Source: Pseudomonas chlororaphis
GTDB taxonomy: Bacteria > Pseudomonadota > Gammaproteobacteria > Pseudomonadales > Pseudomonadaceae
Length of the DNA: 64,000 nt
Reading direction: 5' to 3'
Assembly: GCF_003731765.1 (NCBI RefSeq)
Contig: NZ_MOAL01000004.1
Location: 372,001-436,000 of the forward strand
Shown: positions 51,614 to 63,011 of the stretch, piece by piece
Layout: each line of letters starts with the position of its first letter
Position numbering within the stretch: position 1 is the first letter of the stretch
The notes under the pieces: generated by a model
The model's database searches: none
What the model saw: the letters and a program-made list of their open reading frames with translations, nothing else
Told to the model about the DNA's origin: nothing
Program-made: the position numbers and the translations under genes

Positions 51614-53392
51614 ATGAATTTCATGCTCTCTTCCCGTCAACGCCGGGCCATTGGCCTGGCCAGTCGTTTTCTGGCTCCTTATCGATGGCAGGCACTGGGC
51701 GCGTTGCTGGCGCTGGTGGTGACCGCCGGCATCACCTTGTCCATGGGGCAGGGCATTCGCCTGCTGGTGGACCAGGGCTTCATGACCCAGTCGCCGCATT
51801 TGCTCAATCAATCCATCGGCCTGTTTTTGCTGCTGGTCCTGGCACTGGCAGTGGGCACCTTTGTGCGGTTTTATCTGGTGTCCTGGATTGGCGAGCGCTG
51901 CGTGGCGGACATTCGCCGGCAAGTCTTCAACCACCTGATCTACTTGCACCCGGGGTTCTACGAAAACAACCGCAGTTCGGAAATCCAGTCGCGGCTGACG
52001 GCCGATACCACCTTGCTGCAATCGGTGATCGGCTCGTCGCTGTCATTGTTTCTGCGCAACGCGCTGATGGTGTTGGGCGGCATCGTGCTGCTGTTTATCA
52101 CCAACCCCAAACTCACCAGTATCGTGGTGGTGGCCTTGCCCCTGGTGCTGGCGCCCATTCTGATTTTCGGCCGGCGGGTACGCAGCCTGTCGCGCTTGAG
52201 CCAGGACCGCATCGCCGATGTCGGCAGTTATGTGTCCGAGACCCTGGGGCAGATCAAGACCGTGCAAGCCTATAACCACCAGGCCCAGGACGAGCGCCGG
52301 TTTGCCCTGACCGTAGAGCAGGCGTTCGAGACGGCGCGCAAGCGCATCGTTCAGCGTGCCTGGCTGATCACCCTGGTGATCGTGCTGGTGCTGGGGGCGG
52401 TGGGCGTGATGCTCTGGGTCGGCGGCATGGACGTGATTGCCGGGCGCATTTCCGGCGGCGAACTGGCGGCCTTTGTGTTTTACAGCCTGATCGTCGGCAG
52501 CGCCTTCGGCACCTTGAGCGAGGTGATTGGTGAATTGCAGCGGGCGGCGGGTGCCGCCGAGCGGATTGCCGAGTTGTTGCGCTCGGAGAACATCATTCAA
52601 GCGCCGGCCACGGGCCTGGTGGCCTTGCCTGAGCGGGTGAGTGGTGACCTGGTGTTGGAGGATCTGCGCTTTTCCTACCCCTCACGCCCGGAAAGCTTCG
52701 CTGTCGATGGCTTGAGCCTGACCATCAAGGCCGGTGAGACCGTGGCGTTGGTGGGCCCTTCAGGCGCGGGCAAGTCGACCCTTTATGACCTGCTGCTGCG
52801 TTTCTATGACCCGCAGCAAGGGCGAATTCTCTTGGATGGCGTGCCCCTGACTCAACTGGACCCACTGGATCTGCGGCGCTGTTTCGCCTTGGTGTCGCAA
52901 AGCCCGGCGCTGTTCTTCGGCAGCATCGAAGAGAACATTCGCTACGGCAACCCAGGCGCGACCCTGGAGCAGGTCGAAGAGGCGGCAAAGATTGCCTACG
53001 CCCACGAATTCATCCAACAGATGCCCCAGGGCTATCAGACGCATCTGGGGGATGGCGGCCTGGGCCTGTCCGGCGGCCAGCGGCAACGCCTGGCGATTGC
53101 CCGGGCGCTGTTGGTGGATGCACCGATCCTGTTGTTGGACGAGGCCACCAGCGCCCTGGATGCCCAGAGTGAGCATCTGATCCAGCAAGCCTTGCCCAGC
53201 TTGATGAGGAACCGTACCACCCTGGTGATCGCCCATCGCCTGGCCACGGTGAAGAATGCCGACCGGATTGCGGTCATGGATCAGGGCAAGCTGGTGGCCG
53301 TGGGTACTCACCAGCAACTGATTGCCAGCAACCCGCTGTATGCGCGCCTGGCGGCCCTGCAGTTCAGCGACGGCTCTCAGCTGCCTGTGTAG
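51614..53392 (+). CDS. ABC transporter, fused permease and ATPase (MsbA-like)
   Basis: A 592-residue half-transporter that exports lipids or drugs as a homodimer. The permease has six helices in residues 1-320. The ATPase follows: Walker [22 protein letters not shown]-loop [14 protein letters not shown], signature [19 protein letters not shown], Walker [18 protein letters not shown] and H-loop [16 protein letters not shown]. The ATG at 51614 is used; the ATG at 51623 ([16 protein letters not shown]) is equally likely. The substrate is uncertain. It stands alone between the small gene and slt. Confidence 0.88.
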   Translation: MNFMLSSRQRRAIGLASRFLAPYRWQALGALLALVVTAGITLSMGQGIRLLVDQGFMTQSPHLLNQSIGLFLLLVLALAVGTFVRFYLVSWIGERCVADIRRQVFNHLIYLHPGFYENNRSSEIQSRLTADTTLLQSVIGSSLSLFLRNALMVLGGIVLLFITNPKLTSIVVVALPLVLAPILIFGRRVRSLSRLSQDRIADVGSYVSETLGQIKTVQAYNHQAQDERRFALTVEQAFETARKRIVQRAWLITLVIVLVLGAVGVMLWVGGMDVIAGRISGGELAAFVFYSLIVGSAFGTLSEVIGELQRAAGAAERIAELLRSENIIQAPATGLVALPERVSGDLVLEDLRFSYPSRPESFAVDGLSLTIKAGETVALVGPSGAGKSTLYDLLLRFYDPQQGRILLDGVPLTQLDPLDLRRCFALVSQSPALFFGSIEENIRYGNPGATLEQVEEAAKIAYAHEFIQQMPQGYQTHLGDGGLGLSGGQRQRLAIARALLVDAPILLLDEATSALDAQSEHLIQQALPSLMRNRTTLVIAHRLATVKNADRIAVMDQGKLVAVGTHQQLIASNPLYARLAALQFSDGSQLPV

Positions 53393-53466
53393 GCGTCGGC
53401 TTGCCGGCGAAAGCGGCCATCGTGCTGGCGCAGAGTTCGAAGGCGTCTTCGCTGGCCAGCCAGCCC
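53393..53466. repeat. Degenerate REP-like pair after the ABC gene
   Basis: CGGCTTGCCGGCGAAAG at about 53397-53413 and an opposite-facing CTTCGCTGGCCAGCC at about 53447-53462 resemble a worn REP doublet. The arms pair only partly. Confidence 0.4.
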
Positions 53467-53493
53467 CTGCGTTGGGTCGTTGCCCAATAAAAA

Positions 53494-53513
53494 AGCCCGC
53501 ATCGCTGCGGGCT
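53494..53513 (-). terminator. Intrinsic terminator of slt
   Basis: AGCCCGCA-TCGC-TGCGGGCT, followed on the minus strand by TTTTTATT. It lies just after the slt stop. Confidence 0.85.
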
Positions 53514-53527
53514 TGTCGAGGCTGGTT

Positions 53528-55456
53528 TCACTGATCGTCGAAGTAGCGCTCATGCCAGTCCACCAGCGGCTGGGGCGAGTTGAGTTTCTGTCCGTAAATC
53601 ACCGAGTAGGACAGTACGTTCTGCACGTACTGGCGGGTCTCGTCGAAGGGAATGCTTTCCACCCAGACATCGAAACTCAGGTGGTCGGCGCCCTTGAGCC
53701 ACTGGCGTACCCGGCCAGGGCCGGCGTTGTAGGCCGCCGAGGCCAGTACACGGTTGCCGTTGAACTGGCTGTGGACTTGGCTCAGGTAGGCGGCGCCCAG
53801 CTGGATGTTCTTGTCCGGGTCCAGCACTTGCTGGGGCGATGCCAGGGGAATGCTGAACTTGCGTGCGGTTTCCTTGGCGGTGCCGGGCATCAACTGCATC
53901 AGGCCGCTGGCGCCAACACCGGAGCGGGCGTCGTCCATAAAGGCGCTTTCCTGGCGGGTAATGGCGAACACCCAGCTGGAATGCAGGCCACGGACCTTGG
54001 CTTCACGAACCAGCGTGTCGCGGTGAGCCATGGGGAAGCGGATGTCCAGGTCGTCCCAGTACTGGGCCTGGCTGATGGTGCGAATGGCCGGGAAGTACCA
54101 CTTCAGGTCATAAGCCAGCTTGGCCTGGGCGACCATCTCGTCGCGGTTGAAATGCCGGCTGACGTGGTACCACTCGCGGCGCCCGTCGACGATCTGCCCG
54201 CGTGCATGGAACTCCAGGGCTCGGCGCACGCCTGGGGTATTGCGCACCTTATTGACCAACGCCTGGCTCAGCACCAGCGGCTTGTTGGTCAGTTGGTAAG
54301 GCGCCTTGGCGTGATCGGCTGCAAGGAAGCCATAGAAGTCGCGCTCACGGGCCAGGTTCTTGAACAGTGCCAGGGCTTGCGGGTTCTGCGGTTCGGCCAG
54401 CTCCAGGCTGCGGGCTTGCCAGTAGCGCCAGCGGTTGGTGGTGGCCAGGTCCTGGGGCAGTTTGCGGGTCAACTGATAAGCGTCTTCCCAGCGTGCCAGG
54501 CGCAGCAGCAGGCGCAGGCGCCATTCGGAAACCGTGTTGTCCCGCAGTTCGGGGTCGTATTGGGTCATCACGCCCAGGGCGCGGCTGTCGAAGCGCTTGG
54601 CCAGGGTCAGGCCGATCTCGCGGGCGATCGCCACTTTTTCGTCACGGGAGAAGTGCATGCTGCTGGCGTAGCCGTCGAGCAGGCCCATGGCCTTGTCCGG
54701 GTCCTGGCGTGCCAGGCGGCGCAGGCCGAGCCCGACCACGTCGGACATGGCATCGTCCGCCGGGGTGAAGCGCGACGGCTGGCTCAACAGCTCGGGCTTC
54801 TGGGCGACGTCGATTAGCAGGCGGCCCTGGGGCGCCAGGCTGGTCATGCTTTTGACCAGGCTGTTGGCCAGCGCGTAGTTACGGGTTTCGGCGGCCAGTT
54901 TGGCGCGCTGCCAGCGTTTCTGTTCGGTGAGTTGGCCTTCAGCGGCCCATTGGGCGAACAGTGCATCGCAGGCGGCGGGTTGGGATTTGCCGGTCAGCCA
55001 GAGTTTTTCCGTGGCGGCGTAACCTTCTGCCTTCAGGTTATGGCCCAGTTGGTATTGGGCGTTCAGGCAGTCCAACTCAGTGAAGTTAAGTTTCGGGTCG
55101 TAGTACTTGACGAAGGTGGCCCAGTCGCCACGTTCGGCCAGCCAGCGCAACCAGCGCAGTTTCATCCAGTTGGCCTGGGGCAGGTCGCCGTGTTCAGCGA
55201 GGAATTTCTCGATTTCCGCATTGCTTGCGGACTTCAGCCGTGCGGTCAGTTCGTCGTAGGCCAGGTAGGGTTCCAGGGGGTAGTCACTGAGGACCTGGGC
55301 GTAACGGAAATACGGCGCGGAGTCGCCTTTGGCCAGGGCGCGCTTGGCCTCATCGTAATATTGGCGTTGGAGAGACAGGTCGGCCGCCTGGGCGGAATGA
55401 ACGGCAGCGGTGGAGATAAATAGACAGGACAAAAAACTGAAAAGGCGACTGCGCAT
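53528..55456 (-). CDS. slt: Soluble lytic murein transglycosylase
   Basis: A 642-residue periplasmic enzyme that cleaves peptidoglycan to 1,6-anhydro-muropeptides. A signal peptide precedes AADLSL (MRSRLFSFLSCLFISTAAVH). The long N-terminal alpha-helical superhelix spans about residues 25-450 and the lysozyme-like catalytic domain follows. The catalytic Glu is in ITRQESAFMDDARSGVGASG, with GLMQLMPGTAKETARKFSIP and LASAAYNAGPGRVRQWL completing the fold. The start is placed at the signal-peptide Met rather than 16 codons upstream. It is divergent from uup. Confidence 0.95.
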   Translation of the reverse strand: MRSRLFSFLSCLFISTAAVHSAQAADLSLQRQYYDEAKRALAKGDSAPYFRYAQVLSDYPLEPYLAYDELTARLKSASNAEIEKFLAEHGDLPQANWMKLRWLRWLAERGDWATFVKYYDPKLNFTELDCLNAQYQLGHNLKAEGYAATEKLWLTGKSQPAACDALFAQWAAEGQLTEQKRWQRAKLAAETRNYALANSLVKSMTSLAPQGRLLIDVAQKPELLSQPSRFTPADDAMSDVVGLGLRRLARQDPDKAMGLLDGYASSMHFSRDEKVAIAREIGLTLAKRFDSRALGVMTQYDPELRDNTVSEWRLRLLLRLARWEDAYQLTRKLPQDLATTNRWRYWQARSLELAEPQNPQALALFKNLARERDFYGFLAADHAKAPYQLTNKPLVLSQALVNKVRNTPGVRRALEFHARGQIVDGRREWYHVSRHFNRDEMVAQAKLAYDLKWYFPAIRTISQAQYWDDLDIRFPMAHRDTLVREAKVRGLHSSWVFAITRQESAFMDDARSGVGASGLMQLMPGTAKETARKFSIPLASPQQVLDPDKNIQLGAAYLSQVHSQFNGNRVLASAAYNAGPGRVRQWLKGADHLSFDVWVESIPFDETRQYVQNVLSYSVIYGQKLNSPQPLVDWHERYFDDQ

Positions 55457-55669
55457 GAGACATCCGGGCAGAAAAATCATGACAAGTGCCGACGGAGTCA
55501 GCACTGATTGCCGTCTAGCTTAGCCTTTTGCCAGCAACCGGCGAAAGCTTTGCCGCCCCGCGGGCCGAAGTTCGCCACAAATGTTGTTCCGGGTGCTTCA
55601 GCGGCGAAAATGCCGGCCTGCTGCAGGCGCAAGTCAGGTAGAATGCGCGCCCGGTTTTTGGAGAAGATC

Positions 55670-57589
55670 ATGACCCTGCTCAAATTCAGCGATGTGTCCC
55701 TTGCTTTCGGCGCTATGCCGTTGTTGGACAAGGTGTCCTGGCAGATCGCCCGTGGTGAGCGGGTGTGCATCATCGGCCGTAACGGCACAGGCAAATCCAG
55801 CATGATGAAGCTGGTCAAGGGCGATCAGAAGCCCGATGACGGCTCCGTGTGGCGTGCGCCCGGCCTGAAGATCGGCGAATTGCCGCAAGAACTGCCAGTG
55901 GCCGACGAGCGGACCGTGTTCGACGTGGTGGCTGAAGGCCTGGACGGTGTTGGCGCGTTGCTCGCCGAGTATCACCACCTGGCGCAGAACTGCGTTACCG
56001 AAGAGGACCTGGACAAGCTGATGCACGTCCAGCAGGACCTCGAAGCCCGTGACGGCTGGCGTTTGCAGCAACTGGTCGACAGTACACTGAGCCGCCTGCA
56101 ACTGCCGGCCGACAAGACCCTCGCCCAGTTGTCCGGCGGCTGGCGTCGCCGCGTGCTGCTGGCCCAGGCCCTGGTGTCCGAGCCGGACCTGTTGCTGCTC
56201 GACGAGCCCACCAACCACCTGGACATCGGTGCCATCGCCTGGCTGGAAGAGGCGCTGAAGGATTTCCAGGGCGCTGTGCTGTTTATCACGCACGACCGCT
56301 CCTTCCTGCAAAACCTGGCGACCCGCATCCTCGAACTGGATCGTGGTGGCCTGATCGACTGGAACGGTGACTACGCCAGTTTCCTGGTGCACAAGGAAGC
56401 GATGCTGGCGGCGGAAGAAACCGCCAACGCCTTGTTCGACAAGCGCCTGGCCCAGGAAGAAGTGTGGATCCGCCAGGGCATCAAGGCCCGGCGTACCCGT
56501 AACGAAGGCCGCGTACGTGCGTTGAAAGCCCTGCGGGTTGAACGCAGCGAACGTCGCGAGCGCACCGGCAAGGCCAACATCCAGCTGGAAACCGCCGACA
56601 AGTCGGGCAAGCAAGTGATGGTGCTGGAAAACGTCAGCTTCCATCACCCGGACGGCCCGTTCCTGATCAAGGACTTCTCCATGGTCCTGCAGCGTGGCGA
56701 CCGTATCGGTTTGCTGGGCGCCAACGGTACCGGCAAGACCACCTTGCTCAAACTGATGCTCAGCGGCCTGCAGCCCACCAGCGGCAAGGTGGAAGAGGGC
56801 ACCAAGATTGACGTGGCCTACTTCGACCAGTTGCGCCACCAGTTGGACCTGGAAAAGACCGTGATCGACAACGTCGCCGAAGGTCGCGACTTTATCGACA
56901 TCGACGGCCAGAGCCGCCACGTACTCAGCTACCTGGGCGACTTCCTGTTCAGCCCGCAGCGTGCTCGCACGCCGGTAAAAGCCTTGTCCGGTGGTGAGCG
57001 TGCGCGCCTGCTGCTGGCCAAGCTGTTCAGCAAGCCGGCAAACCTGCTGGTACTCGACGAACCAACCAACGATTTGGACGTGGAAACCCTCGAGCTGCTG
57101 GAGGAGGTGCTGTTGACCTTCAATGGCACCGTGCTGATGGTCAGCCACGACCGGGCATTCCTCGACAACGTGGTTACCAGCACCCTGGTGTTCGAAGGGG
57201 AAGGCAAGGTGCGTGAATACGTCGGTGGTTACCAGGACTGGCTGCGCCAGGGTGGTTCGCCACGGCTGTTGGGCGTGACCGAGAATAAATCGGGCAAGGC
57301 CGAGCTGAATTCGGCGGTGGTAGCTCCTGTCGCAACGCCTGCTCCGGTTGCGGCCCAGGAAGCACCGGCGAAGAAGAAGCTCAGCTACAAGTTGCAGCGC
57401 GAGCTGGAAGCCCTGCCAGCGCAGATCGAAGCCATGGAGCAGCAGATTGCTGCGGTCGAGGCCGAGATGGCGGATGGCGGTTTCTATCAGCGTCCGGCGA
57501 CCGAGACGGCGGCGGTGATCGCTCAGTTGGAGCAGTTGAACGCCGAGCTTGAGGTCATGGTCGAGCGTTGGGCCGAGCTGGATGCCTGA
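55670..57589 (+). CDS. uup: ABC-F ATPase Uup
   Basis: A 639-residue soluble ABC-F protein with two ATPase domains and no membrane part, linked to ribosome function and to DNA transposon precise excision in E. coli. The ATG is preceded by GGAGAAG. Walker A motifs are CIIGRNGTGKSSMMKLV and GLLGANGTGKTTLLKLM. Signatures are LSGGWRRRVLLAQAL and LSGGERARLLLAKLF. The C-terminal coiled coil (about 560-639, SYKLQRELEALPAQIEAMEQ) is the DNA- or RNA-binding tail of Uup. A bidirectional terminator follows. Confidence 0.94.
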   Translation: MTLLKFSDVSLAFGAMPLLDKVSWQIARGERVCIIGRNGTGKSSMMKLVKGDQKPDDGSVWRAPGLKIGELPQELPVADERTVFDVVAEGLDGVGALLAEYHHLAQNCVTEEDLDKLMHVQQDLEARDGWRLQQLVDSTLSRLQLPADKTLAQLSGGWRRRVLLAQALVSEPDLLLLDEPTNHLDIGAIAWLEEALKDFQGAVLFITHDRSFLQNLATRILELDRGGLIDWNGDYASFLVHKEAMLAAEETANALFDKRLAQEEVWIRQGIKARRTRNEGRVRALKALRVERSERRERTGKANIQLETADKSGKQVMVLENVSFHHPDGPFLIKDFSMVLQRGDRIGLLGANGTGKTTLLKLMLSGLQPTSGKVEEGTKIDVAYFDQLRHQLDLEKTVIDNVAEGRDFIDIDGQSRHVLSYLGDFLFSPQRARTPVKALSGGERARLLLAKLFSKPANLLVLDEPTNDLDVETLELLEEVLLTFNGTVLMVSHDRAFLDNVVTSTLVFEGEGKVREYVGGYQDWLRQGGSPRLLGVTENKSGKAELNSAVVAPVATPAPVAAQEAPAKKKLSYKLQRELEALPAQIEAMEQQIAAVEAEMADGGFYQRPATETAAVIAQLEQLNAELEVMVERWAELDA

Positions 57590-57605
57590 TTGACTCTGTG
57601 CTGAT

Positions 57606-57637
57606 AAAAAAGCCCGACGTTGATGTCGGGCTTTTTT
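57606..57637. terminator. Bidirectional terminator between uup and usp
   Basis: A palindromic AAAAAAGCCCGAC/GTCGGGCTTTTTT hairpin with a 6-base loop. It provides T-runs on both strands for the convergent genes. Confidence 0.93.
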
Positions 57638-57653
57638 CTGCGGCCGTGTTTGC

Positions 57654-58091
57654 TTAGCGCTTGGCCAGGTGCACGGCCAGCACGTCGCAGGGTGCGCCAT
57701 GCAGCACGTCATTGGCGGTGGAGCCCAGCAGCAGGGCCAGGCCGTGGCGGCCGTGACTGCCGACCACGATCAGGTCGCAATGCTGCTCTTTGGCCAGGTG
57801 ATGGATTTCCTGACGCGGCTGGCCGTAGGTCAGGTGGCTGAACTCCTTGGTCAGCTCCGGGTATTTGGCGATCAGTCGGTCGAGGCGCTCCTTGGCCTGG
57901 TCGAATTGCTGTTGCTGGAGTTGGGACAGGTCCATCGGCACGTCGCCGCCAAAGGCCATGGCCATCGGCTCGACAATGTGCACCAGGGACAATTTGGCCC
58001 CGCTGGCGACCGACAGTTCGCGAGCGCGGTGGATAACAGGATCGCACTCTTCGGTTAGGTCTACAGCGACCAGAATATGGTTGTAGGACAT
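57654..58091 (-). CDS. Universal stress protein (UspA family)
   Basis: A 145-residue UspA-fold protein. It begins MSYNHILVAVDLTEECDPVI. The nucleotide-binding-like motif is LIVVGSHGRHGLALLLGSTA followed by NDVLHGAPCDVLAV, the G-2X-G-9X-G(S/T) pattern of ATP-binding Usps. A conserved Asp in VAVDLTEE is present. The specific stress is unknown. It is convergent with uup and has a divergent small membrane protein upstream. Confidence 0.9.
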   Translation of the reverse strand: MSYNHILVAVDLTEECDPVIHRARELSVASGAKLSLVHIVEPMAMAFGGDVPMDLSQLQQQQFDQAKERLDRLIAKYPELTKEFSHLTYGQPRQEIHHLAKEQHCDLIVVGSHGRHGLALLLGSTANDVLHGAPCDVLAVHLAKR

Positions 58092-58195
58092 GAGGTGCTC
58101 CTCCTGAGGATGGCGATAGCTTCAAGTATGGCTGGTTTCAAGCGCGTTGGTTCCGGTGTGGCCCAACGCGCTCATCAAGAATCGGGAGTACAGAT

Positions 58196-58633
58196 ATGAC
58201 GGTCTGGATAGTGGTGTCAATCCTTGCGGTGGTGTTAAGCCCTCTGGCATGGCTGCGTCCTTCGCGCCGCCAGAGCGGCCAGATCGCCATGCGCATGGAG
58301 GCGCGGCGCATGGGGCTGGCCATGCAGCTGGCGCCCCAGGAGTGGCCGCACTGGCTCGGGCAGGAGCCGCCGAACCCCTGTCCGCAGTACCATCGCCCGC
58401 GCCGCAGTGTTGCGGCGGCGTGCTGGAGCTACTGGCAAATCGCGCCGGGGGAGTGGGTTAATCAATGGCGCGAGCCTTGCGAGGATCAGGCATTGCTCGC
58501 TCAGTTAAGCGTGCTGCCGCCGACAGTCTTCAAAGTCGAGGCAGATAAACAGATGATCGCCCTGTATTGGAATGAGCGCGGCGAACTGAGTGTCTTGCAG
58601 GATATTGCCGAGTTGCTCAAAGCCCAGGCCTGA
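58196..58633 (+). CDS. Small hypothetical membrane-anchored protein
   Basis: A 145-residue protein with one N-terminal helix (MTVWIVVSILAVVLSPLAWL) followed by basic residues (RPSRRQSGQIAMRM), so the body is cytoplasmic. The rest is Trp-rich (WPHWLGQEPPNPCPQYH, CWSYWQIAPGEWVNQWREP) and ends in KAQA. I do not recognise the family, though its coding character is good. A GGGAG stretch precedes the ATG. It is divergent from usp. No T-run terminator follows on this strand. Confidence 0.65.
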   Translation: MTVWIVVSILAVVLSPLAWLRPSRRQSGQIAMRMEARRMGLAMQLAPQEWPHWLGQEPPNPCPQYHRPRRSVAAACWSYWQIAPGEWVNQWREPCEDQALLAQLSVLPPTVFKVEADKQMIALYWNERGELSVLQDIAELLKAQA

Positions 58634-58682
58634 GCTGCAAGGGGGGGGCGCTGCAACGGCGTCGCCCGAAATAGCAGGCAAT

Positions 58683-58780
58683 AAAAAGCCCGACATCATC
58701 ATCGGGCTGGGATTGGCCAGGCAGGCCGGTAATCTGTTTGCAGCGACCCAGGGCGCACCATAGGGTTTTGTGTGTCGCTG
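58683..58780 (-). ncRNA. Candidate small RNA, about 90-100 nt
   Basis: On the minus strand a hairpin AGCCCGA/TCGGGCT at 58687-58708 is followed by TTTTTAT, a good intrinsic terminator, but no minus-strand gene precedes it. Upstream, CAGCGAC (58774-58780 read in reverse) pairs with GTCGCTG (58741-58747), and inside are ACCC/GGGT complements, giving a stable 5' stem-loop. A TAGGAT -10-like element is at 58781-58786; the -35 is weak. The 77-codon open frame here has no family features. A leader or a repeat-derived structure is an alternative. Confidence 0.45.
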
Positions 58781-59030
58781 ATCCTACGCTTTGCATTCGA
58801 CAAAAGCGCGTACATTTTTCTCTCAAGCTTTTCGCCAGCTTAGGCTTCAATTGCCTTCATGCAAGGCGAGTTAGGGCGAACTTTCTAATTATTGATTCTA
58901 TGAATGGTTAAAAATGCGCGCGCGTGTTGGTGCTCGGGGCGTTACCGAGATGACTGCAAAGTCGCGTTTCAAACAGCCTTTTGTACGATTGACAATTGGC
59001 GGATTTTCCCTGAATGTGGCGTACCCAAAT

Positions 59031-59044
59031 CAAACGGGCGTATG
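59031..59044. promoter_or_regulatory. PsrA-like operator upstream of fadB
   Basis: CAAAC-GGGC-GTATG fits the CAAAC-N4-GTTTG pattern of PsrA with one mismatch. It is 164 bases before fadB. In P. aeruginosa the homologous fadBA operon is repressed by PsrA. The remaining fadB upstream region (58900-59030) shows no further site I can name. Confidence 0.45.
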
Positions 59045-59207
59045 AAATGAGCGTTTGCATGGCAAATGGCTCTGTACAGAATCCCGACTATCGCGTTGGC
59101 GGGTGTGCCTTGCGGATTGGCCTGAGCATTGACGAAAACGTCCGTGCCGAGCCAGAAGTTAGCGTCCGACGTGTACTGTTCAGCTTCCATATCGTGGAGA
59201 TCAGTTG

Positions 59208-62561
<3,354 letters not shown>

Positions 62562-62579
62562 GCGTTCGCTCGATGGAAG

Positions 62580-62603
62580 CCGGGGCCCAGTGCCCCGGTT
62601 TTT
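62580..62603 (+). terminator. Intrinsic terminator of fadBA
   Basis: CCGGGGC-CCAGT-GCCCCGG followed by TTTTTGTTTTT, just after fadA. Confidence 0.9.
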
Positions 62604-62660
62604 GTTTTTCTGACGATTTATTTGTTTTTATTTTGAAAAATTTTGCACGAGGGCCAGAGC

Positions 62661-62897
62661 ATGAAGTTACAACCCGGGCTCTATCAGCATTACAAGGGGC
62701 CGCAGTACCGCGTTTTCAACGTGGCGCGGCACTCGGAAACCGAAGAAGAAGTGGTCTTCTACCAAGCCCTGTATGGCGATTACGGCTTTTGGGTGCGTCC
62801 CTTGAGCATGTTCCTGGAGTCGGTCGAGGTTGACGGCGAACAGGTCCCACGCTTTGCTTTGGTGCAGGCCGAAGCCAGTCTTTTTTCACCGGCTTGA
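62661..62897 (+). CDS. DUF1653 domain-containing protein
   Basis: A 78-residue protein with the DUF1653 pattern: MKLQPGLYQHYKGPQYRVFN, HSETEEEVVFYQALYGDYGF and WVRPLSMFLESVEVDG. The function is unknown. The ATG at 62661 is used instead of an upstream in-frame start that would add six residues. It lies between fadA and topA, which is the usual Pseudomonas position. Confidence 0.85.
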   Translation: MKLQPGLYQHYKGPQYRVFNVARHSETEEEVVFYQALYGDYGFWVRPLSMFLESVEVDGEQVPRFALVQAEASLFSPA

Positions 62898-63011
62898 GCG
62901 CTGGTCGCGCGGAACCCTGCGCTTGACCTCACCTTGTTGCCACTATATATAGCGGTGCCGCGTCAGGCGCCAACCGCCTTTCACTTCTCGAATTCAGGAA
63001 TTTTCTGATCC

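Noticed and set aside
55634..57712. 692-codon open frame antisense to uup
   Set aside because: The plus strand has two complete ABC motifs with normal spacing; the antisense product has no recognisable domain.
58617..58850. Short 77-codon frame on the minus strand
   Set aside because: Basic, Cys-rich composition with no ribosome site or family; the same DNA shows stem-loop and terminator structure, which fits a small RNA better.
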